Source: an uncultured Gammaproteobacteria bacterium
GTDB lineage: Bacteria; Pseudomonadota; Gammaproteobacteria; Pseudomonadales; Pseudohongiellaceae
DNA length: 49,842 bases
Reading direction: 5' to 3'
Assembly: GCA_903837345.1 (NCBI GenBank)
Contig: CAILUG010000030.1
Location: 1 to 49,842, forward strand
Each line of letters begins with the position of its first letter. Positions within the stretch are counted from its first letter, which is position 1. Under the pieces are notes generated by a model. The model did not search any database, had not been told where the DNA came from, and saw nothing but the letters and a program-made list of their open reading frames with translations. The position numbers were made by a program, and so were the translations under genes. Positions 32,660 through 43,408 of this stretch are shown piece by piece.

Positions 32660-33552
32660 TGCCCTGGCTCCAGCCGGACTTGCACCTCGTAACCTGCAAC
32701 CACTGCACGTTCTGCGGCTTCGCGTTTGCGGGCCAGGGATTCATAACGAAAGTCGTCGAGCACCCTCTCGCGAATCTGTTCAAGCGATGGCGTGGTGGTT
32801 TCCGTTCTCTTTACCAGCATCACAAGATGGTAACCGTAACGCGAAGCAAGCGGGCCGTACCAATGCGTACCGGAAGGCGCACTGCCATCCAGTGCATTGA
32901 CAAAATCACTGCTGAAATTGTTGGCGACGAAGTCACGGGTACGTTCCACGTAATTTTGCAGAAACGGAAACCGGTCGCCATACCGGCTGGCATCAGCAAA
33001 ATTCTTGCCGGACAATTTGGGCAGCAGTTTTTCCGCTTTCACTTTGGCTGCATCCATTCCGCCATTTTCAGCATCAAAAAAAATGTGGGTAAAGGTATAA
33101 ACCGGATCCACCTTGTAATCAGAGAGTCTTTGTTGGTAAAAATTCCTGAGCTCATCATCTCCAGGCATGATGGTGTCTGCTGCCGTGCTCTCAATCAGGA
33201 ATTCGACTTTTTGTACCAGCCGCTGCTTGATTATGTAATCACCTTTTTCCAGCTTCAGGCGCAGCGCTTCCCGATAAAGCGCCTCTTCCCGCACATAGTC
33301 CGAGATCAGAGCCTGACGCTCCTGCACGCTCATCGTATCCAGTTTTTTGTTGAAAACATCAGGCTCGAAAGCCTTGGCCTGATACTGCATGTAATCAAGC
33401 AAGCGGGCTCTGTCCACCACAATGGGGCCCTGACTCCCGGCAGACAGGGAGCTTTGGGTGTCTGACTGGCCGGATTGACGACCGCCAATGGCAAACAACA
33501 CTGCACCAATGATGAAGAAGTGCAGGAGCGGCTGTCGCAGGAATCGGAGCAT
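32656..33552 (-). CDS. membrane-anchored parvulin-type peptidyl-prolyl isomerase
   Basis: 298 residues from the ATG at 33552. A longer frame to 33654 runs back across the upstream terminator and is rejected. One N-terminal hydrophobic helix (LLHFFIIGAVLFAIGG) anchors a periplasmic chain with a SurA-like helical arm (about 60-125). The PpiC-like domain follows (about 130-270): VYTFTHIFFDAENGG, AEKLLPKLSGKNFADASRYGD and YGPLASRYGYHLVMLVKR. It assists folding of exported or membrane proteins. Its coupling to the HupE-like gene suggests it may serve that protein. Confidence 0.88.
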   Translation of the reverse strand: MLRFLRQPLLHFFIIGAVLFAIGGRQSGQSDTQSSLSAGSQGPIVVDRARLLDYMQYQAKAFEPDVFNKKLDTMSVQERQALISDYVREEALYREALRLKLEKGDYIIKQRLVQKVEFLIESTAADTIMPGDDELRNFYQQRLSDYKVDPVYTFTHIFFDAENGGMDAAKVKAEKLLPKLSGKNFADASRYGDRFPFLQNYVERTRDFVANNFSSDFVNALDGSAPSGTHWYGPLASRYGYHLVMLVKRTETTTPSLEQIRERVLDDFRYESLARKREAAERAVVAGYEVQVRLEPGQ

Positions 33553-33618
33553 GCCTTTCACTTTCGGATGGAGTGTTGAAGCCGGAAGTCCATTTTGCAC
33601 AGGTGCCACGCAAAACAA

Positions 33619-33641
33619 AACACCCGGCAATACCGGGTGTT
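33619..33641 (-). terminator. intrinsic terminator after the class V aminotransferase
   Basis: A perfect 9-bp stem (33619-33627 with 33633-33641) with a CAATA loop. On the minus strand it is followed by TTTTGTTTTG. It lies 17 bp after the aminotransferase stop and isolates it from the PPIase/HupE operon. Confidence 0.85.
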
Positions 33642-33657
33642 CTGGTTCAGGCAATCA

Positions 33658-34842
33658 TCAATGATGCTGGTGATATACCGCCATGGCTGCCGCAACTGCG
33701 TTGCCACTGTGAATGGGGGCTCTCAAGTCGGAAAGTACTGCGTCAAGTGCACCCAGACAACGAAGTACATTGGTCTTGCTGGAACCATGCCCCATCAGGC
33801 CGATGCGCCAGACTTTGCCCGCAAGTGCTCCCAGACCGGCACCGATTTCCAGATTGAAATCTGCCAGCAAACGCGCCCTCACTTCTGATTCTTTCACTCC
33901 TTTTGGCACCGTGATCGAATTCAGTTGTGGCAATCGGGCTTCCTTGCTGACCACAAATTGCAGGCCCATTGCCTCAACACCTGCTGCCAGGGCATTGTGA
34001 TTGAGCGCATGCCGTTCCCATGATTTTTCCAGCCCTTCTTCCTGCAGAATCACCAGCGCTTCATGCAATCCATACATGTTATTGACGGGGGCGGTATGGT
34101 GGTAAGCACGTGAGGCATCGCCGTCCCAGTAAGCCATCATCAACTGCATGTCGAGAAACCAGCTCTGAACCCTGGTTTTCCTGTTCCGGATGACTTCCAC
34201 AGCGGCGGGGCCGAAGCTGACCGGCGCCAACCCTGGCGGGCACGACAAGCATTTCTGGGTGCCTGAATAGATTGCGTCAACTTCCCAGCCATCCACATCC
34301 AGTTCCACACCAGCCAGACCGGTAACGCTGTCGACCAACGAGAGGCAGCCGAATTTGTGGGCCAGGGAGGTCAGCAGGCGCACATCACTGCAGGCCCCTG
34401 TTGAAGTTTCAGCATGCACAAACGCAAGAATTTTGGCATCAGGATGGGCTTGCAACGCCTCCTCCACCTTGTTGGGATCCACCGCATCCCCCCAGGCATC
34501 CTGCACCATCACCGCTGTTGCGCCGCAACGTTCAACATTCTCTTTCATGCGTCCGCCGAAAACACCGTTCTGGCAAACTACTACCTTGTCGCCCGGCTCA
34601 ACCAGATTAACGAAACAGGCTTCCATACCGGCTGATCCGGGAGCAGAGATCGGAATAGTCGCACGATTGCGGGTTTTGAATGCATATTGCAACAGCTGCT
34701 TTACTTCATCCATCAGCGTCACGAACGCAGGATCAAGATGCCCAATCGTTGCAGCTCCCATGGCGCTGGTGACCCTCGGATTCACGTCTGATGGCCCTGG
34801 ACCCATCAAGGTTCGCAGAGGGGGGTGAAAAGATTTGATCAT
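33658..34842 (-). CDS. class V aminotransferase (alanine/serine-glyoxylate type)
   Basis: 394 residues of the fold-type I class V group. The N-terminus LMGPGPSDVNPRVTSAMG is typical of alanine-glyoxylate and serine-glyoxylate transaminases. PGSAGMEACFVNLVEPGD holds PLP-phosphate contacts, VDSVTGLAGVELDVDGW carries the PLP-binding Asp, and the Schiff-base Lys is in SGTQKCLSCPPGLAPVSF. The likely reaction is transfer from alanine or serine to glyoxylate in the cytoplasm. The exact donor is open, and purine-pathway (PucG-like) roles cannot be excluded. It is monocistronic, bounded by terminators on both sides. Confidence 0.9.
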   Translation of the reverse strand: MIKSFHPPLRTLMGPGPSDVNPRVTSAMGAATIGHLDPAFVTLMDEVKQLLQYAFKTRNRATIPISAPGSAGMEACFVNLVEPGDKVVVCQNGVFGGRMKENVERCGATAVMVQDAWGDAVDPNKVEEALQAHPDAKILAFVHAETSTGACSDVRLLTSLAHKFGCLSLVDSVTGLAGVELDVDGWEVDAIYSGTQKCLSCPPGLAPVSFGPAAVEVIRNRKTRVQSWFLDMQLMMAYWDGDASRAYHHTAPVNNMYGLHEALVILQEEGLEKSWERHALNHNALAAGVEAMGLQFVVSKEARLPQLNSITVPKGVKESEVRARLLADFNLEIGAGLGALAGKVWRIGLMGHGSSKTNVLRCLGALDAVLSDLRAPIHSGNAVAAAMAVYHQHH

Positions 34843-34891
34843 GATCTGCTGAATTCCATTCTTGATATTCTGATACGAACTTTGGGCACAA

Positions 34892-34920
34892 AAAAAAAGC
34901 CGTTATGAACGGCTTTTTTT
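34892..34920. terminator. bidirectional terminator at the end of the ribosomal cluster
   Basis: A 13-bp stem (34892-34904 with 34908-34920), A/T-rich at its base, with an ATG loop. Its T-run on either strand makes it work in both directions. On the minus strand it ends the alpha operon, eight bases after the rplQ stop. Confidence 0.9.
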
Positions 34921-34927
34921 GTTGGTG

Positions 34928-35314
34928 TTATTCCGCCGTCGCGTCTTCGGGTACTACCGGGCGATCCACCAGCTCGATGTACGCCATCGGTGCCTTGTCA
35001 CCAGTGCGGTAACCGCATTTGATGATGCGGGTGTAACCACCTGCGCGGCTCGCATAGCGCGGACCGATGTTGGTGAAGAGTTTGCCTACAGTCGATTTGT
35101 TGCGGGTGCGATCAAACACCAGACGACGGTTGGCTACACTGTCTTCTTTCGCAATCGTGATCAACGGCTCAGCAAACATCCGCAACTCTTTGGCCTTGGC
35201 CAGAGTGGTTTTGATGATCTCATGCTCAACCAGCGACGAGGTCATGTTGCTGAACATGGCATGGCGATGCGAACTGGTTCGGTTTAATTTACGGCCACTT
35301 AGACGATGACGCAT
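34928..35314 (-). CDS. rplQ: 50S ribosomal protein L17
   Basis: 128 residues with the L17 start [17 protein letters not shown] and core [17 protein letters not shown]. It binds 23S rRNA near the tunnel exit. It is the last gene of the alpha operon, 87 bp after rpoA, with a strong terminator directly downstream. The length is typical (E. coli 127). Confidence 0.97.
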   Translation of the reverse strand: MRHRLSGRKLNRTSSHRHAMFSNMTSSLVEHEIIKTTLAKAKELRMFAEPLITIAKEDSVANRRLVFDRTRNKSTVGKLFTNIGPRYASRAGGYTRIIKCGYRTGDKAPMAYIELVDRPVVPEDATAE

Positions 35315-35401
35315 GACACAGCTACCTGCTTACTCGTGAATATAGTTAAAAAACTTTTTTAAAACGGAATCCGGATCAGAGCCCTGATGAACGCTGCCGG
35401 A

Positions 35402-36400
35402 TCAGGCAGCGCGATCATCACCTTTCAAGCTTGCGGGCGGCCAGTTTTCAAGCCGCAGCCCGAGTGAAAGACCTTTGGAAGCCAGTACATCCTTGATTTC
35501 CGTCAGCGATTTCTTGCCAAGATTCGGAGTCTTGAGCAACTCCACTTCGGTTCTCTGGATCAGATCACCGATGTAATAAATGTTTTCTGCTTTGAGGCAG
35601 TTGGCGGAACGTACAGTAAGTTCAAGATCATCGACCGGACGCAACAGGATCGGATCAATCTTGTCTTCGTGTTTCGGCTGTTCCTTGACCGAGTTGTTCT
35701 TGAGATCAACAAACACGCTCAACTGGTGTTGCAGGATTGTAGCCGCCTGACGAATCGCTTCTTCTGGATCAATGGTGCCATTGGTTTCCAGTTCGATCAC
35801 CAGTTTGTCGAGGTCGGTTCTTTGTTCGACACGGGCGTTCTCGACAGCGTAGGTGACACGACTTACCGGCGAATAGGAAGCATCCAGCATCAACTTGCCG
35901 ACAGAGCGTGTTTCGCTGTCGCGCGAAATGCGGGTATCTGCAGGAACGTAGCCACGACCCACCCCCACTTTTATCTGCATGCTGATGGTGGAATTTTCAG
36001 TGAGATTGCAGATCACATGGTTCGGGTTGATGATTTCAACATCATGCGGGAGAGTAATATCACCTGCTTTTACCGGCCCTTTGCCGCTTTTTTTCAGGTT
36101 CAGCACTACGGACTGGCCGCCATGAAGGACAACTGACAATTCTTTCAGGTTCAACAACAGGATCAATACATCTTCCTGCACACCCGGGATTGCGCCGTAT
36201 TCGTGTACTACACCTTCGATTTCCACTTCTTCAACTGCACAACCTGGCATGGAAGACAGCAGAATTCTGCGCAGTGCGTTACCGAGCGTGTGACCGAAGC
36301 CGCGCTCAAGTGGTTCAAGTATTACTTTCGAATGCCACTTGTCAGTAGCTTCTACTTTGATGTCTTGTGGTGTCAGAAAATTTGCCAGCGAGATCTGCAT
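35402..36400 (-). CDS. rpoA: RNA polymerase alpha subunit
   Basis: 332 residues. The N-terminal dimerisation domain (1-235) contains [21 protein letters not shown] and the Ala/Gly-rich assembly surfaces. A flexible linker follows, then the C-terminal domain (about 250-320) with [20 protein letters not shown] and [14 protein letters not shown], the helix-hairpin-helix surface that contacts UP elements and activators. It nucleates polymerase assembly. It lies between rpsD (23 bp) and rplQ, as usual. Confidence 0.98.
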   Translation of the reverse strand: MQISLANFLTPQDIKVEATDKWHSKVILEPLERGFGHTLGNALRRILLSSMPGCAVEEVEIEGVVHEYGAIPGVQEDVLILLLNLKELSVVLHGGQSVVLNLKKSGKGPVKAGDITLPHDVEIINPNHVICNLTENSTISMQIKVGVGRGYVPADTRISRDSETRSVGKLMLDASYSPVSRVTYAVENARVEQRTDLDKLVIELETNGTIDPEEAIRQAATILQHQLSVFVDLKNNSVKEQPKHEDKIDPILLRPVDDLELTVRSANCLKAENIYYIGDLIQRTEVELLKTPNLGKKSLTEIKDVLASKGLSLGLRLENWPPASLKGDDRAA

Positions 36401-36423
36401 GGAGTCCCTCTTACTGTTTAGGT

Positions 36424-37044
36424 TTACTTCGAATACAGCTCAACAATCAAGCTCTCGTTGATTTCGGTCGACAACTCACTGCGTTCTGGCTTGTGTTTGT
36501 ACAGACCTTCCAGTTTTTCATGGCTGACTTCCACCCATTCAACGGCTGCGCGTGAACTGTTGATATCGAGGGAAGACTTGATCCTCAGCTGGTTTCTGGC
36601 TTTTTCACGGACAGACACCTTGTCGCCTGCCTGAACCTGATAGGAAGGAATGTTTACAACCTTGCCATTCACCAGAATCGATTTGTGGGAGACCAACTGA
36701 CGGGCCTCGGAACGGGTCGTACCAAAACCCATCCGGTATACAACGTTGTCCAGGCGTGATTCGAGCAGCTGCAACAGGTTTTCGCCGGTGGCCCCTTTCA
36801 TACGGGCTGCTTCAGTATAGTAATTGCGGAACTGACGCTCGAGGATGCCGTACATGCGGCGCACTTTCTGTTTCTCGCGCATCTGCACGCCGTAGTCGGA
36901 CAAACGTCCCGGACGCTGGCCATGCTGGCCTGGTGCAGTCTCGGACTTGCACTTGTCTTCCAAAGAGCGGATACCGCTTTTCAGGAAGAGGTCAGTTCGC
37001 TCACGACGAGCCAATTTGCATTTAGGGCCTATATAGCGGGCCAT
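36424..37044 (-). CDS. rpsD: 30S ribosomal protein S4
   Basis: 206 residues, the standard length. The start [15 protein letters not shown] and the S4 RNA-binding domain (about 96-160, [18 protein letters not shown]) are present. It binds 16S rRNA early in small-subunit assembly. In well-studied relatives S4 represses its own alpha operon by binding the leader before rpsM; the 208-bp gap there could hold such a site. Confidence 0.98.
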   Translation of the reverse strand: MARYIGPKCKLARRERTDLFLKSGIRSLEDKCKSETAPGQHGQRPGRLSDYGVQMREKQKVRRMYGILERQFRNYYTEAARMKGATGENLLQLLESRLDNVVYRMGFGTTRSEARQLVSHKSILVNGKVVNIPSYQVQAGDKVSVREKARNQLRIKSSLDINSSRAAVEWVEVSHEKLEGLYKHKPERSELSTEINESLIVELYSK

Positions 37045-37093
37045 ATCAATTTCTCCTGTACGTCATTGCTGGGTCAGCACGCGTCTTTGGTTT

Positions 37094-37486
37094 TTACACT
37101 CGACGGCGCTTGGGTGGGCGGCAGCCGTTGTGAGGGATTGGGGTTACATCGGTAATGTTGCTGACTTTCAGACCGCAGGCATTAAGGGCACGTACGGCTG
37201 ATTCACGGCCTGGGCCCGGGCCGTTGACGCGGATGTCCACGTTTTTCAGGCTATAAAGTTCGATGGCGCTTTTGCCGGCTTTTTCTGCAGCAACCTGGGC
37301 AGCAAATGGAGTACTTTTGCGTGAACCCCTGAATCCTGATCCACCCGAAGTAGCCCAGGACAGTGTGTTGCCCTGACGATCAGTGATGGTCACGATTGTA
37401 TTGTTGAAAGACGCATGAATATGCGCAACACCATCGGATACCGAGGATCTTGCTTTCTTGCGGACTTGGGGAGCTGGTTTGGCCAT
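37094..37486 (-). CDS. rpsK: 30S ribosomal protein S11
   Basis: 130 residues with [21 protein letters not shown] and the C-terminal [18 protein letters not shown]. It lies on the platform of the small subunit next to the mRNA exit. Order rpsM-rpsK-rpsD is standard, with spacers of 66 and 49 bp. Confidence 0.98.
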   Translation of the reverse strand: MAKPAPQVRKKARSSVSDGVAHIHASFNNTIVTITDRQGNTLSWATSGGSGFRGSRKSTPFAAQVAAEKAGKSAIELYSLKNVDIRVNGPGPGRESAVRALNACGLKVSNITDVTPIPHNGCRPPKRRRV

Positions 37487-37552
37487 TACTAGTTACCTTG
37501 ATTACTCTTGATTTGGCACGCCTGGTTTTGCACTCTTGCCGGTATTTCCTGA

Positions 37553-37909
37553 TTATTTGCGAATCGGTTTACGCGGGCCTTTGCGGGTTCGCGCATTGGT
37601 TTTGGTACGTTGTCCACGCACCGGCAAACCTTTGCGATGACGGATACCACGATAGGTACCCAGATCCATCAGCCGTTTGATGTTCATGGAGACTTCACGA
37701 CGAAGATCACCTTCAACGGTAATTTTGCTGATTTCACCGCGCAGGGAATCCAGCTGATCTTCACTGAGATCACTTACTTTGGCAGCCGGGTTGATACCAG
37801 TCAGCTTGCAGAGATTTTTGGCAACGGTAGCGCCAATCCCGTACACATAGCGGAGGGAAACAACTATGTGTTTGTTATCTGGTATGTTGACACCGGCAAT
37901 ACGGGCCAT
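37553..37909 (-). CDS. rpsM: 30S ribosomal protein S13
   Basis: 118 residues. It begins [14 protein letters not shown] and ends with the basic tail [20 protein letters not shown], which contacts tRNA and the subunit bridge. It is the first gene of the alpha operon. The preceding 208 bp to rpmJ is much longer than other spacers here, matching a leader with its own promoter. Confidence 0.98.
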   Translation of the reverse strand: MARIAGVNIPDNKHIVVSLRYVYGIGATVAKNLCKLTGINPAAKVSDLSEDQLDSLRGEISKITVEGDLRREVSMNIKRLMDLGTYRGIRHRKGLPVRGQRTKTNARTRKGPRKPIRK

Positions 37910-38082
37910 AAGTTCACTCCAAAAATTCTAGATTTTCCAGGTTGTCCGATTTACAGGGGATCAACCATCGTACCCAACAAATTTATTAAAAAACCTTCAG
38001 AAACAATCAGTTATAGCGCCCGGAAGGGGTCTGGCCTGCTCAGGTTCCAACCGGTTGTATCCGGTGGAAAAAGGGCGGCAAG

Positions 38083-38109
38083 CTTATACTCCGAGGCCGA
38101 CAAAATCAA
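38083..38109 (-). promoter_or_regulatory. probable promoter of the alpha operon
   Basis: On the minus strand, just past the rpmJ stop, TTGATT (38104-38109) is followed 15 bp later by TATAAG (38083-38088). This would give rpsM a leader of about 165 bases, long enough for an S4-binding regulatory structure. The spacing is one to two bases shorter than ideal. Confidence 0.45.
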
Positions 38110-38117
38110 CCGCGCTG

Positions 38118-38231
38118 TTAGCCCTGTCTCTGCTTGTGACGTGGCTCAGAGCAAATGACCCTGACAACACCATTACGCTTGATGACTTTGCATTTTCTGC
38201 AAATTCTCTTCACGGATGCTCTTACTTTCAT
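38118..38231 (-). CDS. rpmJ: 50S ribosomal protein L36
   Basis: 37 codons that read as L36: [19 protein letters not shown], then [18 protein letters not shown]. The zinc ligands Cys11, Cys14, Cys27 and His32 are all present, so this is the zinc-binding (C+) form. GGGAGA lies before the ATG. It lies between secY (96 bp) and rpsM (208 bp), its standard place. Confidence 0.97.
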   Translation of the reverse strand: MKVRASVKRICRKCKVIKRNGVVRVICSEPRHKQRQG

Positions 38232-38327
38232 TGTCTTTCTCCCGATAACTTTTCACTGCTGCAAGGCACTTGCTCTACGCCTGCCGCAGCACTCAAAACA
38301 CAGCTTCAGAATGCTTTGCTTACAACA

Positions 38328-39653
38328 TCACCTTCTGAACGAACCTATATTCGACTTCTTCATCAGTGACTCGTACTGATGGGACATCAAGTGCGACTGC
38401 ACCTGTGCCATGAAGTCCATGCATACCACCACCACAATCAGCAGCGAGGTTCCGCCAAGCTGGAATGGCACGTTTGCCGAAGTCTGCAAAAACTGGGGCA
38501 GCAGGCAGATCAAGGTAATGTAGAGAGCTCCGAACAGGGTCAATCTTGTCATTACATTGTCAACGTAAGCTGCTGTGTGCTCTCCTGGACGGATCCCCGG
38601 GATAAATGCTCCGGAACGTCTCAGGTTTTCTGCAATCTCCTTGGGGTTGAACACCAACGAGGTATAAAAGAAGCAGAATGCAACAACCAGAATCACGAAC
38701 AACAAAATATTCAAGGGCTGGCCAGGCCCCAAAATCAGCGCCAAATCTGCCAGAAACTGGAATCCTTCATTCTGGCCGAACCATTGTCCCAGCGATGCAG
38801 GGAACAACAAAAAACTGCTGGCAAAAATTGCCGGTATCACTCCACTCATGTTCACTTTCAGCGGCAAATGACTGGTTTGCCCCTGGTACATCTTGCGGCC
38901 CTGTTGTCTGGGTGCGTAATTGACCGTGATGCGACGCTGCGCCCTCTCGACAAAGACCACTCCGGCAACTACAGCCGCCCCGATAATCACCACTACAAAC
39001 AAGGCCAGCGGCTGGATCGAGCCTTCTGACACCTGTTCCAGCGACTGCCCTACTGCAGCAGGCAAGCCTGCAACAATGCCGGCGAAAATGAGCATTGATA
39101 TGCCATTTCCCACCCCGCGCTCGGTGATCTGTTCACCCAGCCACATCAGGAACATTGCACCGGTAACCAGCGAAACAATCGCAGTTACGTAAAAACTGAA
39201 ATTCGGCTGGAAGGCCATTTTGGCCAACAAACCGGTTGTAATTGCCACCGCTTGCACGGATGCAAAAAACAACGCGCCATAACGCGTGTACTGGCTGAGC
39301 TTCCTTCTGCCCGCCTCACCTTCTTTCTTGAGCTGCTCCAACGATGGCGTCGTTGCAGTCAGCAACTGCACAATGATCGATGCCGTAATGTAGGGCATGA
39401 TTCCCAGTGCAAAAATACTCATGCGCTGGATGGCGCCACCCGAGAACATGTTGAACATCCCGAGGAATGTTCCTTGCTGCTGGTTGAACAAATACGCCAA
39501 CTGGTCGGGGTTGATGCCAGGCACCGGTATATGGGTACCTACCCTGTATACCAGAATGGCCAACAGCAGGAACAGCAGCCGGGCTTTCAGTTCAGCCAGA
39601 CCATCCGCCTTTCCCGGACTCATTGCTTGGGCCATTTTCGTTACCGCAACCAT
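38328..39653 (-). CDS. secY: protein translocase subunit SecY
   Basis: 441 residues with ten membrane helices. It forms the protein-conducting channel of the inner membrane with SecE and SecG. Landmarks are [23 protein letters not shown] in the first helix, the plug region [37 protein letters not shown], and [22 protein letters not shown] in the last cytoplasmic loop. An in-frame ATG at 39635 is an alternative start (435 residues). It sits between rplO and rpmJ within the spc operon. Confidence 0.97.
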   Translation of the reverse strand: MVAVTKMAQAMSPGKADGLAELKARLLFLLLAILVYRVGTHIPVPGINPDQLAYLFNQQQGTFLGMFNMFSGGAIQRMSIFALGIMPYITASIIVQLLTATTPSLEQLKKEGEAGRRKLSQYTRYGALFFASVQAVAITTGLLAKMAFQPNFSFYVTAIVSLVTGAMFLMWLGEQITERGVGNGISMLIFAGIVAGLPAAVGQSLEQVSEGSIQPLALFVVVIIGAAVVAGVVFVERAQRRITVNYAPRQQGRKMYQGQTSHLPLKVNMSGVIPAIFASSFLLFPASLGQWFGQNEGFQFLADLALILGPGQPLNILLFVILVVAFCFFYTSLVFNPKEIAENLRRSGAFIPGIRPGEHTAAYVDNVMTRLTLFGALYITLICLLPQFLQTSANVPFQLGGTSLLIVVVVCMDFMAQVQSHLMSHQYESLMKKSNIGSFRR

Positions 39654-39707
39654 TGCTTAGTGAAAACCGATACCTGCTTCAACTCAGGCAACTTTAATTC
39701 GCGCAAA

Positions 39708-40139
39708 TCAGGCAACTTTTCCGCCTGAAGCTTCAATTGCAGCTCTGGCCCCTTTGGTAACTGCTATGCCTTCAACCGTAAAGCTGCGGCCTACATCGCC
39801 TGACAACATGATGCGCGCACGCGCGATACTACGGTCGATGATGTTGGCTTTTTCCAGCGTAGCCAGATTTACAACATTGCCTTCAATCTTGTTAAGTTCC
39901 GAGGTGCGGACTTCAGCTGTGCCACTTCCCATCCTGGAATAAAAGCCGAACTTGGGCAGCCTTTTCTGCAAAGGCATCTGGCCACCTTCAAAGCCCGGAC
40001 GGACATGGCCGCTCTTGCGCGCTTTCTGCCCTTTGTGACCGCGGGTAGATGTTTTCCCAAGACCGCTGCCAATGCCACGACCAACCCTTTTGGAGGCGTG
40101 GGTGGAACCCGGTGCAGGACTTAATGTGTTCAAACGCAT
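39708..40139 (-). CDS. rplO: 50S ribosomal protein L15
   Basis: 143 residues: [20 protein letters not shown] at the start, the Gly/Arg/Lys-rich core ([20 protein letters not shown]) and the globular C-terminal half ([19 protein letters not shown]). A late-assembly 23S-binding protein. It lies 29 bp after rpmD and 54 bp before secY. Confidence 0.97.
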   Translation of the reverse strand: MRLNTLSPAPGSTHASKRVGRGIGSGLGKTSTRGHKGQKARKSGHVRPGFEGGQMPLQKRLPKFGFYSRMGSGTAEVRTSELNKIEGNVVNLATLEKANIIDRSIARARIMLSGDVGRSFTVEGIAVTKGARAAIEASGGKVA

Positions 40140-40168
40140 GACAAACTCCTACTGAATCTTTTACCGGT

Positions 40169-40354
40169 TTATTCCTGGACCAGAACAACAAGATGACTGA
40201 CTTTGTTGATCATTCCGCGCACAGATGGAGTGTCTTGCACTTCAACAACATGGCGAATACGGCGCAGGCCAAGACCGGTGAGGCAGGCCTTGTGGTTGGC
40301 AAGAATTCCATGGGAACTCTTGATCTGTTGCACTTTCAAAGTCTTGTTAGCCAT
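40169..40354 (-). CDS. rpmD: 50S ribosomal protein L30
   Basis: 61 residues with [19 protein letters not shown] and the [20 protein letters not shown] motif that identifies L30. Small alpha/beta protein of the large subunit, between rpsE (74 bp) and rplO (29 bp). Confidence 0.97.
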   Translation of the reverse strand: MANKTLKVQQIKSSHGILANHKACLTGLGLRRIRHVVEVQDTPSVRGMINKVSHLVVLVQE

Positions 40355-40428
40355 TGCTTGAACCTTTTATACACTTCGCTCTATTCACTTCACTGTCAGA
40401 AAATCGGGGCTTATAACCGTTTTTCAAC

Positions 40429-40941
40429 TCAACCTGCTATGTCTTCCAGTGATTTGCCACGCTTGGCAGCAATATCAGATGGAGAGCGCATATTCATCAA
40501 TCCTTTGAATGTAGCGCGCACCACGTTAACCGGATTGGTTGAGCCATAACATTTGGCCAGCACGTTGTGAACGCCTGCAAGTTCAAGAACTGAACGCATC
40601 GCACCACCGGCAATAACGCCAGTACCATCTGAAGCCGGTTGCATGTAAATTTTTGACGCACCATGGTGCGCTTTAACCGGATACTGCAGGGTGGTTCCAT
40701 CCAGCTTTACCACGATCATATTGCGTCGCGCAGCTTCCATTGCTTTTTGTATGGCCTGTGGAACTTCACGCGCTTTACCGCGACCAAAACCTACACGGCC
40801 TTTGCCATCACCAACTGCAGTCAACGCTGTAAAGGAAAATATCCGGCCACCTTTCACCACTTTGGCGACGCGGTTGACCTGGATCAGCTTTTCCTGCATG
40901 CCGTCTTCATTGCTTTTGGGTTGTTCTTTCTTGAATGCCAT
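40429..40941 (-). CDS. rpsE: 30S ribosomal protein S5
   Basis: 170 residues from the ATG at 40941 ([14 protein letters not shown]). The longer frame to 40986 would overlap rplR and lacks family similarity. The double-stranded-RNA-binding part ([32 protein letters not shown]) and the C-terminal domain ([19 protein letters not shown]) are both seen. It supports decoding accuracy. Confidence 0.97.
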   Translation of the reverse strand: MAFKKEQPKSNEDGMQEKLIQVNRVAKVVKGGRIFSFTALTAVGDGKGRVGFGRGKAREVPQAIQKAMEAARRNMIVVKLDGTTLQYPVKAHHGASKIYMQPASDGTGVIAGGAMRSVLELAGVHNVLAKCYGSTNPVNVVRATFKGLMNMRSPSDIAAKRGKSLEDIAG

Positions 40942-40954
40942 ATTGATTATCCGA

Positions 40955-41290
40955 TTAGAATTCCAGTCCACCTTCACGTGCCGCATCAGCCAGGGCTTTT
41001 ATGCGACCGTGATACATGTAGCCACTGCGATCAAAGGCCACTTTGCTGATGCCTGCGGATTTAGCACGTTCGGCAATCAGTTTTCCGATTTCTTTTGCAG
41101 ATTCCACATTGCCGGTTTTTTCGCTGCCCAAAGAGGAGGCAGATGCCAACACCTGGTTCTCAGGAGAGATGACCTGGGCGTAAATATGGCGCGGGCTGCG
41201 GAACACACACAGGCGATTCACTTTAAGTTCGCGAATCTTGGCGCGTACACGCTTTGCTCTACGCAGCCTGGAAGTCTTTTTTTCGTTCAT
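40955..41290 (-). CDS. rplR: 50S ribosomal protein L18
   Basis: 111 residues from [18 protein letters not shown] at 41290. An upstream ATG (41362) adds 24 residues not found in the family. The 5S-rRNA-binding pattern [13 protein letters not shown] and the closing [26 protein letters not shown] are typical. It sits 13 bp before rpsE. Confidence 0.96.
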   Translation of the reverse strand: MNEKKTSRLRRAKRVRAKIRELKVNRLCVFRSPRHIYAQVISPENQVLASASSLGSEKTGNVESAKEIGKLIAERAKSAGISKVAFDRSGYMYHGRIKALADAAREGGLEF

Positions 41291-41404
41291 CTCTATATAC
41301 CTCGGCCTACTGCCAGTATCTTTCTTTTTACCAAATGTTCGTGCACTGAAGGTTTCCTGCACCAGGCATCCAACAGATGCCCCGCCAAACTCCAGATCAA
41401 TTAC

Positions 41405-41938
41405 TTATTTTTTCTTCGCTTCTTTGCGATATACCTGCTCGCCTGCATAGCGAACACCTTTTCCTTTGTAAGGTTCCGGAGCCCTGAACTGGCGCAACTC
41501 TGCGGCAACCTGACCCAACACCTGCTTGTCAGCACCTTTCAGCACGATTTCAGTCTGGGTAGGAGTTTCTGCAGTCACACCTTCCGGCAATTTGTAGTCA
41601 ATCGGGTGGGAGTATCCAAGCACCAGGTTGACTGACTTGCCCTGTGCCTTGGCACGATAACCCACACCAACCAGTTCCAGTTTGCGCTCAAATCCCTGGC
41701 TGACTCCCTTGACCATGTTCTGCAGGATCGCACGGGAAGTACCCGCCATGGCGTTGGCCGCCTGACTGTTGTTTTTGGGTGACAATTTCAGTGCACCTTC
41801 CTCGTTGACAACCAGAACCTGGTCATTCAACTGGATTTTCAGAGTGCCTTTGCCACCTTTGACAGACACAGCGCCGCCGGAAACGGTGGCTTCCACGCCT
41901 TTCGGTAACAGCACAGGTGCTTTTGCAATTCTGGACAT
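41405..41938 (-). CDS. rplF: 50S ribosomal protein L6
   Basis: 177 residues with the two repeated domains. The second carries the L6 signature [20 protein letters not shown] near the C-terminus. It binds helix 97 of 23S rRNA near the factor site. It is 106 bp from rpsH and 114 bp from rplR. Confidence 0.97.
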   Translation of the reverse strand: MSRIAKAPVLLPKGVEATVSGGAVSVKGGKGTLKIQLNDQVLVVNEEGALKLSPKNNSQAANAMAGTSRAILQNMVKGVSQGFERKLELVGVGYRAKAQGKSVNLVLGYSHPIDYKLPEGVTAETPTQTEIVLKGADKQVLGQVAAELRQFRAPEPYKGKGVRYAGEQVYRKEAKKK

Positions 41939-42044
41939 ATGCCTACTCTTTGTATCGTACGTTATGTAAATCGTTCGTTATGTAAACCGGATGTAATCTG
42001 CAACAAACTCAATTCAATACCGGAAACTGTTCTCTGGCTCCGGA

Positions 42045-42440
42045 TCAGAAGACTGTGCAGAGGACTTCCCCGCCAATACCTGCCTTGCGGGCAGCCTTGT
42101 CGGTCATGACACCTTTGTCAGTCGAAATAACTGCAATTCCAAGGCCTGCACGTACATTCGGCAACTTTTCACTGCCTTTATACATGCGCAAACCGGGGGA
42201 GCTGCCGCGATGCAATTCTTCAATAACCGGGCGACCATTAAAATATTTCAGGTCGATCTTCAGCTCCGGTTTGGTTACATCAGCACTGATGGAATAACCG
42301 GCGATGTAACCTTCCTGCTTCAAAACATCAAGAATGGCCATCTTGATTTTGGAAGACGGACACTCAACCACAGGCAATCCGGCCATTTGTGCATTACGGA
42401 TTCTGGTCAAGAGATCTGCTATCGGATCGGACATGCTCAT
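42045..42440 (-). CDS. rpsH: 30S ribosomal protein S8
   Basis: 131 residues: [20 protein letters not shown] at the start and [20 protein letters not shown] near the end. It binds the central domain of 16S rRNA. In well-studied relatives S8 also represses its spc operon by binding mRNA near rplE. Confidence 0.97.
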   Translation of the reverse strand: MSMSDPIADLLTRIRNAQMAGLPVVECPSSKIKMAILDVLKQEGYIAGYSISADVTKPELKIDLKYFNGRPVIEELHRGSSPGLRMYKGSEKLPNVRAGLGIAVISTDKGVMTDKAARKAGIGGEVLCTVF

Positions 42441-42493
42441 TTCAATTCACCTTTTATCCACTACCACTATTCACTACTGCTCTTGGTCCAAAA

Positions 42494-42799
42494 CTACCAG
42501 CTGGCTTTCGTCAGACCGGGAACATCACCTTTCATGGCATGTTCACGCAACTTGTTCCTGCACAGGCCAAATCTTCTCAAAACACCATGCGGCCTGCCGG
42601 TAATCTGGCAGCGTCTGCGCTGTCTGGTCGGACCGGCATCACGGGGCAGCTTCTGGAGCTTGATCTGCGCTTCCCATTTCTCTTCAGCCGAAGCTGTAAC
42701 ACTCAAGATTGTTGCTTTGAGAGCGGCACGTTTGGCTGCAAAACGCTTGGCAATACGCAGGCGTTTGTTCTCTCTTTCAATCATTGATGTCTTGGCCAT
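42494..42799 (-). CDS. rpsN: 30S ribosomal protein S14
   Basis: 101 residues with [20 protein letters not shown] and [20 protein letters not shown] followed by [16 protein letters not shown]. The CxxC pairs of the short zinc form are absent, so this is the long zinc-free type usual in gammaproteobacteria. It follows rplE by 3 bp. Confidence 0.97.
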   Translation of the reverse strand: MAKTSMIERENKRLRIAKRFAAKRAALKATILSVTASAEEKWEAQIKLQKLPRDAGPTRQRRRCQITGRPHGVLRRFGLCRNKLREHAMKGDVPGLTKASW

Positions 42800-42802
42800 G
42801 AC

Positions 42803-43366
42803 TTAACCCCTGCCTTCTGCTGACTGAACTTCACCACGGAACGGGAAGTTGAACGCACGCAACAATGCGCGACCTTCATCATTGGATTTTGCGGTGGTAG
42901 TGATGGTTATATCCATACCGCGCAACTTGTCGATCTTGTCGTAATCAATTTCCGGGAAGATGATCTGCTCGGTTACACCAAGCGCATAATTGCCACGACC
43001 ATCAAACGCCCTGGGGTTCAGCCCACGAAAATCCCTGATACGCGGGATTGCAATGTTGACCAAGCGATCCAGGAATTCGTACATGCGTTCGCCACGCAAA
43101 GTGACTTTGCAACCAACCGGCCAACCCTCACGGATCTTGAAACCGGCAACGGATTTGCGGGCCTTGGTAACAACCGGCCGCTGCCCGGTGATTTTCACCA
43201 AATCACCAAGGGCATTATCCAGAATCTTTTTATCTCCGAATTCACCGCTGCCCATATTCAGCACAATCTTGGTGATTTTGGGAACTTGCATAGGGTTGGC
43301 GTAGGAAAACTGTTTGGCCAGTTCCTTCGTTACCGTTTCTTTGTAGAACTCTTTCAATCGCGCCAT
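42803..43366 (-). CDS. rplE: 50S ribosomal protein L5
   Basis: 187 residues, about eight longer than the E. coli protein at the C-terminus ([10 protein letters not shown] tail). [35 protein letters not shown] and [20 protein letters not shown] are diagnostic. It binds 5S rRNA and contacts the P-site tRNA. Confidence 0.97.
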   Translation of the reverse strand: MARLKEFYKETVTKELAKQFSYANPMQVPKITKIVLNMGSGEFGDKKILDNALGDLVKITGQRPVVTKARKSVAGFKIREGWPVGCKVTLRGERMYEFLDRLVNIAIPRIRDFRGLNPRAFDGRGNYALGVTEQIIFPEIDYDKIDKLRGMDITITTTAKSNDEGRALLRAFNFPFRGEVQSAEGRG

Positions 43367-43408
43367 GATAGAACTCGCTTTCTAAAAGCTTGTATTAACT
43401 ATTGCCTA

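Noticed and set aside
33553-33654. N-terminal extension of the parvulin isomerase to 33654
   Set aside because: It would translate through the terminator of the aminotransferase gene and precede the membrane anchor with an unrelated polar stretch.
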